Assembly (NCBI GenBank): GCA_964058845.1
Contig: CAXKVR010000752.1
Span: 1 to 18,776, forward strand
Length of the DNA: 18,776 bases
Direction: 5' to 3'
Origin: Carex sylvatica
Taxonomy: Eukaryota; Streptophyta; Magnoliopsida; Poales; Cyperaceae
Shown: in pieces, positions 1-10,319 of the stretch
How the letters are laid out: each line of letters opens with the position of its first letter
How positions within the stretch are numbered: position 1 is the stretch's first letter
Made by a program: the position numbers and the translations under genes
Notes under the pieces: model-generated
Databases searched by the model: none
What the model saw: only the letters and a program-made list of their open reading frames with translations
What the model was told of the DNA's origin: nothing

Positions 1-221
1 GGGTGGAGGCGGGGCGGAGGAGGAGTTGAAAGAAAGTAGTGACTCCCAAAACAGCTGCTGAGTTTTCAGTAAAAGAGGTGAAATTGAGGAGGAGCGGAGT
101 TCACAAGAAAATTGTTAAATCGTATTTTCAATTGCCAAAGTTGTTCAGCGGAGTTCACGAGGAAGTAGCGACAATGAAATTGGCTAATGTTACAGATAAA
201 CAATTATATTATTTTTTATAA

Positions 222-636
222 GATATATAGAGTAGAAGTAGGGTGTTCTTAAGTTCACCAAGTCCCTTTGTGAACTCAATTCTAAAACATATCGGATTGA
301 TTTCAAACAACGAATATGAATTATTGAGATCTTCTACTTTACGAGTAATGTGTTTACATACAAAAATTTAATATTTTGAATTAATTTAGTATAAGTCAAG
401 TGGTAAAAATTAGAAGATTTATAAATTAATTTTAATTAATTAATTTTTTTATCACTTGATTTTATACAAAATTAATTTAAAATTTTAACTTTTTTGCACG
501 TAAATGCATCACTCATAAGGTAGATGAGTTTCAACAGTTGGAATTCATTGTTTGAAGTCAATACAATATATTTTAGAGTTAAATTCACATAGGAGCTTAG
601 TGTACTTAAGAACGCTCTAATTCTACTAAGACATAT
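222..636. mobile_element. Foldback (MITE-like) element, ~415 bp
   Basis: The two halves are imperfect reverse complements around a centre near 428-429. For example GTTCTTAAG at 245-253 pairs with CTTAAGAAC at 605-613, and CAAGTGGTAA near 397-406 pairs with the segment around 450-458. Similarity continues outwards past 230 on the left and to about 634 on the right, and the AT-rich centre (about 415-445) would be the loop. There is no coding capacity. This is the structure of a non-autonomous foldback/MITE DNA transposon. A 7-bp AACAATT near 199-205 and 641-647 could be a target duplication but does not abut the arms cleanly, so the superfamily and exact ends are uncertain. Confidence 0.75.
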
Positions 637-2946
637 CAAGAACAATTGATCAACACATTGTTTTACATTAAAAAAAGAAGAAGAAGACATTTTCAAAGCT
701 CTGAGCCAATAGAAATTTACTGAAGAAAGGAGGGTCACGAGTCATTCTTTCTCTAAACAGAACATTTTTAAATTTACAATTAAAACTACAGATGTATTAC
801 CAATTTACCATTTGAATATATCATGTATTAAATTTGGAGTGATTTATGAAGACTTAAGTTATCAATCAAATGCCGATTAAAATTACTTATTTTTTTCAAA
901 CTGCTAGTTGAATTACCTACTTATTTTTCAAATCATGTTGAATTGGTACATGATTCATATAAAAAATAATAAACAAGCATATAATTTCATTTTTTATTTC
1001 GATAAGAATTATAGTTGTGGTTTTAGTTGTCAAATGAGTTTGTTATCAATATGATATATTTCATTCCAATCAAATTCTTGATTTGATTTCATGCAGTGGG
1101 AATAATATATCCTCCAGAAGGATCACGCAAGAAGCAATTCGGGACCTCCTAAATTATATTAACTGGTGATGGTGGGACCAGTTTTTCAGCGGCTCAGTAA
1201 CAAGATATAATCATCTACTCCACAAAAAAAGAGAAAGAATCCCAACTTCTCTGAAAGACTGAGAGGTTATAACCACCAAATACCAATATATTAACCAAAA
1301 GAAATAATGAAGAAGTTAGATCATAAAGGAAACGAAAAAAAAATGTTTGCTCGGGTAAGTAAGACCTGAAAGAGGGTCTCATCAACCGTGATCTAAGAAT
1401 GATAAAAGTTTTCACAAAACATGACTGATCGTAGATTCAATCAAACGACAATTTTCTCAAACAAATTATATTTTCATACCAAAAGTACGCTTTTCGTCAG
1501 ATTATATTACACCTTGTTGCAGCTTGTTTGATCTAGTTTGCACTATAACTTGAAATTTTATTTTTATAGGTAATGGGTCTTATTGAGGGGCACTTGTTGT
1601 TGTCACTGTATTAAAAATAAATAAATAGCTAACTAAAGTACATGTACATCTCAAGTTTGAATTTTGTGGAAAAAAAAAAAATGCAAAAAGGATATTTTTG
1701 CTAAGAATCACCACCGAATCTCCACCAAGTTCTTATGCGAACTCCAGAATTCTAGCACTTAATAATTAATAGATGAATGAATTACGTACTTAAGGGGGTT
1801 GAGTCTTTTAGGTGTATTGATACATTTAAGACCTCAAGACTCCAGAGATATCTCCATAAAAATAAAAAATAAAAAATAAAAAATAAAAAATAAAAAATAA
1901 ATAATTTGGTCAGTCAATTTGTTAAAAGAATTTTCTAATGTATTATAAGCGAAACAAGGTCGAAGCACTAATAAAATTAATCAGTGCTGATTGAAATCTA
2001 CAAATACGGCCCTCTCCTCACCCCTTGAACTCTTTGCACTCGTCTGGAAGTATATGGAATAGCGTTAAAATAATTAATAACTAGAAGAGTATGATGTCAA
2101 AATGATAGTTTTAAGTAAATGAAATAATATTTAGTGTGTTTGATAATGAAAAATAAAATAATTCAGAGAGCGAATGAGACTAGCCGAGTATCAAATTTGT
2201 ATTTAGTAATATATTTTATGTAAAATAACACTACTATTTTGAACAAATTTTAAATAGGGAGTTGTCAGACAGCTGTTTTTATTATTGTAATTGTATAAGC
2301 TCGACCTTAACAAAAAATTTATTGAATTGTGTATACCAGTCTTTTTTGGAAATCCGGTCAACCTCCATCACTACATGATCGGTCTCTTTTACGGTTTTAC
2401 TGTGTATATATTTATGTGGTGATTTTGTGAATTTTTGTAGAGATGAATTGTGCAGTCGTCTGAGCAATTTTCATCTGATGTGTAGAGTATATCGGGTGAA
2501 CAATAGTTATTTCGCAAAAAGAAACATTTTGTTGTGTTTTGTATTTGTGACATTTGATTTCAAATGATTTTTTTATTTATTTTGAGGCTTGCTAAAATTC
2601 ACGGAGGATAATTTCAATTCATCTATCAATAAAAACTCGTTATGTCGTGTGCTAATATTATTTCTATTGAGTTGGGAAATAAATAAAGAAAGAAAAGAAA
2701 AAAGAACATTTATTTTTTGTGTTTAATAACATCTTTATTTTAAGGTAAATGAGGAGGATGGAACGAAAGAGAAAATGAAAAAGGACATTTTTATTTTCTT
2801 GTCCTTGAGTTAATTTTTTTTTAAAAAGAAGTAACAGGAGGTAAACAGAGGTACTAGATAGTTTCTTTGTTTGTTTCCTTAAATTTTGTTCTTTCTGATT
2901 TGTAGGGCAAAATATTGAACTCCGCCATTTTTTGTTATTTCCTTTC
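637..2946. other. AT-rich stretch with no recognisable gene
   Basis: I see no exon chain, no conserved protein segment and no RNA gene on either strand. Short open frames here (for example minus strand 1215-1415 and 2282-2467) have AT-biased, low-complexity translations. Minor features are two similar ACTTATTTTT-type segments near 884-932 and an A-rich satellite at 1863-1898 (listed separately). Confidence 0.6.
1857..1904. repeat. (TAAAAAA)n minisatellite
   Basis: T residues recur every 7 bases at 1863, 1870, 1877, 1884, 1891 and 1898 in an otherwise all-A tract, giving about five to six copies of a 7-bp unit. This is a simple tandem repeat of replication-slippage type. Confidence 0.9.
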
Positions 2947-3027
2947 CTATCCGTCTACTTCTCTTTCTGAAAGCAATTTTTTTTTCAATATAATTCCAAT
3001 ATAAGTTCCTTTATCAATAAAAGCTAT

Positions 3028-3033
3028 CCCCCC

Positions 3034-3064
<31 letters not shown>

Positions 3065-3066
3065 AA
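3028..3066. repeat. Homopolymer pair C27 followed by A12
   Basis: Twenty-seven consecutive C (3028-3054) are followed directly by twelve A (3055-3066). Long poly-C is rare in plant DNA. It could be a true G-quadruplex/i-motif-capable tract or an inflated homopolymer from sequencing. The poly-glycine frame it creates on the minus strand is not a gene. Confidence 0.9.
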
Positions 3067-3278
3067 GAGAAGTTGCAACATATCACATAACTCTATTTTA
3101 TAGCTGGTCAAAACCATGAACGGAATACTTATTTTAGCAGATTCGTCTACCAAATATTACACCAAAAGCGAACCAAACCAAACCAGACTATTTTAATGCT
3201 AGAAATTAGCATACTACAAAAAATGATAAAAATATACAATTATACAACGGGACTATTTATAGTTGGTTATAATTTTGA

Positions 3279-3454
3279 ATAAGTGCAGGAAGTATTATTA
3301 ATAAACCAAACAACATTCAAAACAAACGAATATCATAATAATAAACCAAACAACATTAAAAAAAAAACGAACTTCGCATAAGTGCAGGAAGTATTATTTA
3401 TCATGACATTAAGAATCCTTTGTTGTGGATCTAAGTAATGAATATCATAATAAA
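3279..3454. repeat. Cluster of nested short direct repeats
   Basis: A 21-bp word beginning ATAAGTGCAGG occurs at 3279-3299 and again at 3378-3398. Inside that interval a 17-bp word (ATAAACCAAACAACATT) occurs at 3301-3317 and 3341-3357, and GAATATCATAATA occurs at 3328-3340 and 3440-3452. This looks like local duplication with later divergence. No coding role is seen. Confidence 0.8.
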
Positions 3455-3459
3455 ATAAA

Positions 3460-4831
3460 GAAGCAAACTTTTTATAACATTTAGGTGTAAAAAAAAATAT
3501 TCGTCTCAAAGATCTCCAGAAGTAATGAAACACATTTTCTTTTTCATTTTTGTTGTAACTAGTTTTTAGAAATTGGATTTTAGAATGTGGAAGAACACGT
3601 CCTAAAAGATCAGAGTGCAGACAAGCACTGAAATACTGTAAAAAACGGTGCGAATATATATATAGTTAGATTAAAACATATATAAATCGATGCAATAATT
3701 TAGAATTGGCTGCAATCCTTTTTTCTTTTCTTTTTTTAGTTCATGGGGCAATTTTGCACCCGATACAACTATGAATGGACACTTTATTCATAGACCAAAC
3801 TGTCATGAAATTTTTATTTAGCATATAGTCGAAAACATTTTAGTGCCAAATGGTACATAATAGATCAAAACGGAGGTAAATGTGGATTCTTTTTGGTATT
3901 GAGCAAAACTGAGGTAAAAAAAACTTCCCATTGCGGCTATGACCTCTAAGTACCGTCAAAATTAAGAGAACCAAATTCTCTGCTCTGGAGATAAGAAATT
4001 CTTACTCCCAGAGTCACTGTCGGTGGGTCTCCAGTTCAAAAATTAAATGTGACCGGCTTCCTTTAACAGTGATTGGTCTTACATTCCAGTGACTGAGAGA
4101 GCAAGAAATTCCTACACCCCGGAGGCAGGTGATCCCTTTATCTCTTCATGCTACATAAAGGCAGGTGTTAGATGTGCATTTTATCATTTAGGCAAAATCA
4201 CAATTAAGTTCTCCATTTTGTATCGTTCTGATCGAAGAATACCATTCTCAATTCCGTTTCTAAACTTCAATGTTTATAGATTATGGAACTAGTATAGATA
4301 CGTCAAACTATGTAAATATTGCTTATCAGTGGGGATAGTTGAAGAATCAGTGTCTTCACCTTCATGCGCACCTCACACTACTACCATTGTTGTCAAGAGA
4401 ACTGCTTGCAGACTGGAAGTGCTGACAGCAACTTCTTTGTTCTGATGTCATTCAATTACTAAAGTGGAGCTTAATGATAAACAGGTTTCATGTGTTTTCA
4501 GATAAAGATACAAATGGAACACAATTGCACAAGATTTGTCATGGAACTAGAATTCCTCTATTGATGGACAAAATAGAATACCAAGTTGTTTCTATTCATG
4601 AAGAATTTGCTAATACAAGTCCTGGAGATTAAGATAACAATCAGAGAGAAAATCCAATAAAAAGTGAGATATACAGAAGACCTATGCATAACAAAGGATG
4701 AATGACTACATATTTCCAGCTCTAAGCATTCAATATTCACACTGTTACAAGCACTGATATATTAACAAGGTCAACTCAGTCTAAAGCAGAATAGATCATG
4801 TGCATAGAGGAAAAGGAATGAAAAGGATAAG
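3460..4831. other. Non-coding flank downstream of ATG101
   Basis: No exon chain is seen. Two related segments, around 3989-4004 (AAGAAATTCTTACTCCC) and 4103-4119 (AAGAAATTCCTACACCC), repeat in the same orientation. The part just below 4832 should hold the 3' UTR of the minus-strand ATG101 gene, but I see no clear canonical poly-A signal on that strand here. Confidence 0.5.
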
Positions 4832-7800
4832 TTAGGAAAGAGAGTACGGGTGGCCAGATTGGAGAATTCTCTTGATAGCATCTTTGTTCCAGCCAAACTG
4901 CAACTCCGATGAGCTGTCACACAACACAAACACATGTACAGATGCATGCATGCACGCACGCACACATACACACTTCCAGTGAACTTGTTGGGTCACCTGG
5001 AGATTCATATCATTTTTACATAAAAATATAATCGCACTAGTACACTGCTATTCTCTACAAACAAACAAGTCCAGTCTAACTTCTTTAATTAATTGAATCA
5101 GAAATGACTTAAAACTATACTTTTGGTTTGGTCATCAAACTTTGATGTAAACCCCTATGTCACCCAAAAAAAAAAAAAAAACAGCTTAAAACTTTAATTT
5201 GATCCAAACTAGGTCATTGTGTTCGTTCCAAATTTAAGTACATTTTTTTTTTTTTCAAAACATCAGTTTTTAAATACATATAAAGTCATAAACTTGATGT
5301 GAGGCAAATGATCTCAACAGTTTATCAAATATTTATGTTAATGATTTGTGAAACAAATTGAATCAACCAGAAAACTAATAAAACATGCATTCTCACATAT
5401 ACAATTTCAGAACAATTGCCATGAATGGAGGGAGCCATACAGTTGATGGAGATGACCTCCAGCTGGTGCACTTGGAGAATTTGGATTTTACAGGGGCTTA
5501 ATTGAAGTTTTAACTGTTTTGGTGTTTAGTATAAATCTAGGGTTGTAATTGCACTTTGTTTCTATTTGGTTTGTTCTGAACGTTTTGTATGCAGGGTAGT
5601 CCTTACTGTTGCTCTTTACTTTGTTTTGGAGGGTATTCTCTGATTACCTGATTAGTTATGATTCTGGGTATGCTGCTGGTCCCAGATTGGTGGTACCAGC
5701 CAAACAATGTATGAACTTTTGGTTTTCATTTTAATGGAAATCGGTGGCATGGCCACTTCTTTCACAAAAAAAAAACAATTTCAGAACAATTGTTTTTAAC
5801 TTCTACAGTTGGATGGGTTCATTAATTTGACAAACTAGTTCTCAGATGGGTGTAATTAGAGTTAATCAAGGTTAGTCATTCTGTGTGTGTTGGGGGGGGG
5901 GCTGCTATTAATAGAGGTTAAGCAGAACAATTGAAATATGTGTATAGTTTATTACCCTCCAGTAAAATTAACCCTACTATTTTTCCAAGAAAAGACAAGC
6001 CTAGTCTATTTTGTACACAATATGTGAGCTCTTCTTTGGTTCTTTGTTTCTTTCCCATTTTTTTGGCCAATTAACTTTGCTGAAGACTAGATGCTGTTTC
6101 ATTTTGCCTACTGAAACAAAGTATCTAGAAATTGTTCCTTTCTATCATTTGACTAATTATTGTTCTTTTCAGATTCTTTGATGGGTGGGGTAGGGTTCTT
6201 CTTTTGCATTTCATTTGACAACTGAAAATTAAAACATCTAAACAGCGACCATGAACAGTGTTTGTTTCAGTACCTAACAGCCAGACTTAAAATTAAGAAA
6301 ATTATTTTAAGAAGCTAATGTTCTCATGGAACTGAACATACCTTGGGGTGCTGATCTCATATGGAAAAGATACAACTTCGGTGTTTGTAATTGGGGGAAT
6401 ATGTTCTTGTTTTTCGTTTGCAAATTTTATTATTTGGAAGAGGATCTCACGCACAGATGTCTCCAGTGCAGACCTTCTTGTACTTGTCTCCTCCAGTACT
6501 TTTTCTGAGACAGTTATAATTTCAATTAGTCTACTTGGTAACTAAAAAAATATTAACTTAATATCCCCTTAATTCCAAATGAAAATGTTTGTGCAAGAAA
6601 GACCTTATCTATTATCTACCTCTGGTATTAAGGAAAGAAGATCTAGGGGGATTTATGGGGTGCACATTAACATTAACAATCCATTGCTCCCAATAGTGGC
6701 GCTCAACTTTGCTGCCGAACCAACTTGACTGTTTGCTTTTTACCTCATAGAAAGACAAGCATACCTAAAATTAAACAATCATATGTATAAGAACAAACAA
6801 CCAAACTGAATAATGCAAAATATGAAAGGAGGTCCCATATGAGAGACATGTAAACCTGGCTTTTTCGGTTGGGATGTTTCTCAGACCAGGCGACAAACTG
6901 TTCAAGCTTTTCATCTATTTTTTTTTCTAATTGTGCATCTCCACATTGAACCTAAAAGCACAAGAAGTTGGCATTGGACAAGGACAAATCAGCAAATTAG
7001 TTGATTTAGAAGTTCCAAAAATCACAAGAAAGATCGCTTTGGAAATATTTAATGAGCTCTCACATAAGTGATCTCAAAGAGCTCACAATCAACATCTTTT
7101 GGCCGAACAAGACCCAAAGCTCGGTGAAAGAAAATTGTATGCACAACACCTGGCAAAAATGTATATAAAAGTAAAATCCTCAGGGTACTCGAGGAGGAAC
7201 TTATCTACATAAATCTATGTTTAGCGACATGCTGCATTGTAATTCATTTTGATATGTTCTGGTTGATTATATGGCTGTGTAAGTCAATAATACCTGTCAG
7301 GTCAAAGATGGGGTATTGGTGTTAACTTTAGTTCTGTCATATTAATTTGTTGAAGTTCTTTAGTTAGTCTAGGAATTTTTTCACATCCAGAACTCAAAAA
7401 GTTTCTTTTGTGTTTCAATTAAATAGAAGCCTTAAAGTTAACAGCTTCATACCAGAAGCAATATAGAAAGAGAGTACCAATTGGTATCGGTGTCAAATAG
7501 CGCCAACAACACAGAAAGAGGAACTCAAGCAAGAAGAGTAAGATAGGGACTGGGTTATTCAAATAAAACCTTCCTTGTTTACCAGAATCACAGAATCAAA
7601 AACCATAAACCGATTAAGCTACAAGACCAATGGAAAGGTGTATTAATTGCACTTGTTTTTCAAGAGCAAATCACAACCATGATACACAAAAAGAAAGGTA
7701 AAGCAACACCTTAATTTCTGTCAATGTAACTAGTATATCTCAAAATAGATCAGGGCTGCTGCCAAAAGGGCTTCTAAATGAGGAGATATGTATCAGTAGA

Positions 7801-8434
7801 CAAGGGAGAATGTCAACCAACTGGTACTGAAGTCAATCGGGGAATAATAAACACAGAAGAGATAACAACCAAGCAAAGAGAGCCAGATTGAAACTCAAAC
7901 CTTTCTCAGAGATACATAGACTTTCAGTTGATATGAGTCGGAATGAATAGCCCTTGCAGCAAAACAAGGTCTTATGTTAAAAACCTCAGAATTTAATTAA
8001 ACTTTCAGATCAGCCCCTCAGGCATGAAAAAACTCCGAGAATTGAAGGAAGATGAATTTGAAAACTGTAATTAGGTGAATAAAAAGCTAAAAATAAACAT
8101 TGAGCTCAAACTAGAGATAAGAAGAACAGAAGTAGAGAAGTGACTGACAGCGCAACACATCCCGAATTTCTGTTGGATCAAGCTCCTACAATTTGTTTGA
8201 ACAAAAATTGAGAATTAGATGCATAGCTATAAAAGGATGCCACAAAACCAACAAACATAGAACAAAAGAATATCTATTCAACGTAAGTTGAGAGGGAAAG
8301 TTAACAAATTACGCGTCTGAAACAAAATTCACTAAAACAATGCAAAATTGAAACAAAGATTTAGTTCGAAGCTACGATTTAAAGAGAAAATATGCACGTA
8401 CTAGCTCTTTCAGCTGACAGGTCTCGCAGTTCAT
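4832..8434 (-). CDS. ATG101: Autophagy-related protein 101 (ATG101), seven coding exons, 213 aa
   Basis: ATG101 is a HORMA-fold protein that binds and stabilises ATG13 in the ATG1 kinase complex that starts autophagosome formation in the cytosol. Coding exons in transcript order: 8434-8402, 8185-8149, 7149-7064, 6951-6856, 6764-6620, 6504-6342, 4913-4832. All junctions are GT-AG, phases agree throughout, and the frame ends at TAA (4834-4832). Recognisable family segments are HRALGLVRPKDVDCELFEITY (about residues 31-52), the KKIDEKLEQF region (about 62-71), SFYEVKSKQSSWF with W99/F100 (the area that would correspond to the WF finger), EILFQIIKFANEKQEH, and KRILQSGHP near the C-terminus. Total length is normal for plant ATG101 (about 210-220 aa). 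The segment between the WEQW block and the next helix (about 115-140) is unlike the plant sequences I remember. The 5' leader is a (GA)7 tract running into the ATG. An alternative is a divergent paralogue, but no frame is broken. Confidence 0.9.
4930..4973. repeat. Alternating purine-pyrimidine (TG/CA-rich) tract in ATG101 intron 6
   Basis: A run of CACATG, GCATGCATGCA and CACGCACGCACACA elements lies just upstream (in transcript sense) of the last ATG101 acceptor at 4914. In the transcript it reads as a UG-rich tract where a polypyrimidine tract would normally sit. Confidence 0.8.
5419..5774 (+). mobile_element. 5'-truncated LINE-like retroelement insertion, ~356 bp, in ATG101 intron 6
   Basis: The insert ends in a poly-A tail (about 5765-5774) and is flanked by a perfect 18-bp duplication, ACAATTTCAGAACAATTG, at 5401-5418 and 5775-5792. 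These are hallmarks of target-primed reverse transcription. A GTGGC-ATG-GCCAC stem-loop (5744-5756) lies just before the tail, as is common at the 3' end of plant L1 elements. A 26-codon open stretch from 5421 to a stop at 5499-5501 may be the tail of a coding region, with the remainder as 3' UTR. The element is antisense to ATG101. A truncated processed pseudogene of an unknown mRNA is the alternative. The intact duplications suggest a fairly recent insertion. Confidence 0.85.
7150..8148 (-). other. ATG101 intron 2 (999 nt), no internal feature
   Basis: This long intron has a GTCAGT donor at 8148 and a GCCAG acceptor at 7150. I see no gene, repeat or transposon end inside it. It separates the exon encoding ELDPTEIRDVLR from the exon encoding VVHTIFFHRALG. 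Confidence 0.8.
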
Positions 8435-8447
8435 CTCTCTCTCTCTC
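8434..8447 (-). promoter_or_regulatory. (GA)7 tract abutting the ATG101 start codon
   Basis: On the transcript strand, GA dinucleotides run directly into the ATG at 8434-8432. GA/CT repeats are frequent in plant core promoters and 5' UTRs and can bind BPC/GAGA-type factors. Function here is inferred only. Confidence 0.5.
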
Positions 8448-8565
8448 GGTCTCGCGCTTGCTCGTTCCTGTTATTTCTGGAGTGAATAATTTCGCAGGGT
8501 TCGTTTGCAAGTAATGTCCGAACTTTGGATGCGAACTGAGAAATTAGAAGGGCATAAGATCCGGG

Positions 8566-8741
8566 AACGCTATCCTCTGCGATCTGCGGAGTATTCTCTG
8601 CGGAGCTGTGCGGAGATTTTAATCTAATCCGTTTGTTTTGATTGGGCGGATTAGATCAGAGGACTCAAATTTTGAGATCTGATCTAGTCTGTTCGATCAA
8701 AACGAACGGACCAGATTAAAATCTCCGCAGAGATACTCTCC
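8566..8741. mobile_element. Small foldback element in the ATG101 upstream region
   Basis: The sequence folds around a centre near 8669. GTTTTGAT (8634-8641) pairs with ATCAAAAC (8696-8703), CGGAGATTTTAATCT on the left (about 8611-8625) pairs with AGATTAAAATCTCCG on the right (about 8713-8727), and the middle is a CTCAAATTTTGAG palindrome (8664-8676). A 13-bp direct repeat, CATAAGATCCGGG, flanks it at 8553-8565 and 8742-8754. The left arm carries an extra ~10 bp (a second TGCGGAG copy near 8600-8614). It resembles a MITE. A 13-bp target duplication would be long for one, so part of it may belong to the element. Confidence 0.7.
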
Positions 8742-8754
8742 CATAAGATCCGGG

Positions 8755-10319
8755 GTGAGCTGCTTTCAATAATTATCCAAATCATACATGATATATCTAC
8801 AATATTCTACTAATTCGCGTACATCAATGTGTTGGTCTATAATTAACGAATTTTATTCGGCCACGCAAACAATTTAGGAGAATGGGCCACAATAGCGTGC
8901 AAACGGCGGTGTCTATGAATCCGTATCACCTCAGGTACCTGAGGTGCAAGTCATAAATCTGAACCGTTATTTTCATGTGACACGAATCTCAAAACAGACC
9001 CTAAAGTCCCAACTGAATCCGGGTTGAGTTTGACCCGAGTATCTGTTCTATGCCATTTGCCCGCTTAATCCACACAAAATTTATTTTTATTGTTATCTCA
9101 GTATGAATTTTAATTCGCATTGAATGATTTTGATCGGATATCAAATTGAATTTGATATGATATCCATTACACCGTTCTCGAGTCCTCTCTATACATGTAT
9201 CTCAAAAAAATCATGTCACGTTACGGTCCCGTTTTATCGCGACAAACAATGATATGTGCGTCAATCATTTTGCGTGAACGCAATTCACAAATCATGTGCA
9301 ATATTTATGTGTATGCTTTGAAAAATAATACGAGACAGTACGTAAACTAATCTAGTTGCAATAAGGCACAACACAGCACCATGTGATCAAAATAATATAA
9401 AATTTATTATGTCATTATTAATCTCAAATAATAACTGAAATTTCATACAATAAATTTATTTATGTAAACATAATTTCTTTTATAATATTCTTATTTATTT
9501 TACAATTTTCTACAAGTTTAACCTTTTTTTTTACATTTGTTTATTTTTCTTCCTTAAACAAAATTCAAATTAGAAGAAAAAGTATTAAACATGATTGAAC
9601 GTGACTAGCCATTGGTCACGATGCAACTAACGTGTTGTGATTATTCACACGTCGTGACAATTCTTTGTGATTTCGATCGCGCCACATGAAAACCTGATTT
9701 GATCATGATACAACATAATGCGTCACCTAAGTTACAGCGTAATTAGTCATGATACAACACGAATTTGCATCTCACATCAACAAATTTAACAATTATCTTT
9801 TAATAATTTCATGTTATTCTAATTTCATAAATAATTATGATTTTAGTTGTGGGTACAATTTTGTAATTTTAAAATTTATATTTGTATAGTTGTCAATTTC
9901 AAATTAATTATAAATTAATATGTTTTTTTATATAAAAGTAGTAGTTGTTTAATATATGATTTTAATAATAGAATAAACATTTAGAATTTTTTCCAATTTA
10001 AAAGAAAATACTCTTAAAATATCGGATAAAAAATAATATAAGAATCGATCTTTTATTTAATGGCAAAAGTTAAAATATCATAAATTTAAATCCGAATAGA
10101 AACTTTTTAAACGTATTAAACAGTAAATAATTTGACTTCAACGTTTACATGTAAGAATAGCGTCATCTTGGTCTTCTTAACGAAATGGAAGATGAAACTG
10201 GGTCGGGCTGAGTCTACGAGTTTATCTTATCCCACTAAATTGTTTCGAAAGATCCGACCCGGCTAACTTTGCATCGTCGTCTCTTCCTCTTTAGTAGCCG
10301 CTCAGTAGCAGGTCCAGGT
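8755..10319. other. Divergent intergenic region between ATG101 and the rRNA methyltransferase gene
   Basis: This AT-rich spacer should contain the upstream region of both genes, which are transcribed away from each other. I see no clear TATA box at a suitable distance for either. It holds a 20-bp palindrome (8927-8946), repeated TCATGATACAACA words at 9703-9715 and 9747-9759, and short upstream open frames before the 10320 start: ATG at 10185 (8 codons) and ATG at 10192 (24 codons). The latter two matter only if transcription starts upstream of them. Confidence 0.6.
8927..8946. repeat. Perfect 20-bp palindrome
   Basis: CACCTCAGGTACCTGAGGTG is identical to its reverse complement. The symmetry breaks at the flanking bases (T at 8926, C at 8947). 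It could be a footprint of joined terminal repeats, a protein-binding dyad or a small cruciform. No further support is visible. Confidence 0.9.

Noticed and set aside
39..221. Plus-strand 60-codon open frame at the window start
   Set aside because: It has no recognised domain or clear splice context, and it begins from a non-ATG codon. A short near-repeat (AGCGGAGTTCAC at 93 and 147) explains some of its apparent structure.
1795..1845. Weak hairpin around GTATTGATAC
   Set aside because: The arms match only in patches, with several mismatches, and the length is within what AT-rich DNA gives by chance.
2947..3153. Minus-strand open frame with a poly-glycine run
   Set aside because: It exists only because of the 27-nt C homopolymer. 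The remainder is low complexity, with no family features.
3983..4140. Possible SINE or LTR end with repeated AAGAAATTC words
   Set aside because: No convincing A/B boxes, poly-A tail, terminal repeats or target duplications could be seen.
5166..5181. Poly-A run as a second retroelement tail
   Set aside because: No flanking target duplication and no recognisable element body upstream of it.
10269..10319. Upstream extension of the methyltransferase to a TTG start at 10269
   Set aside because: Plant nuclear genes rarely start with TTG, and the first in-frame ATG at 10320 has a good context and gives a plausible transit peptide.
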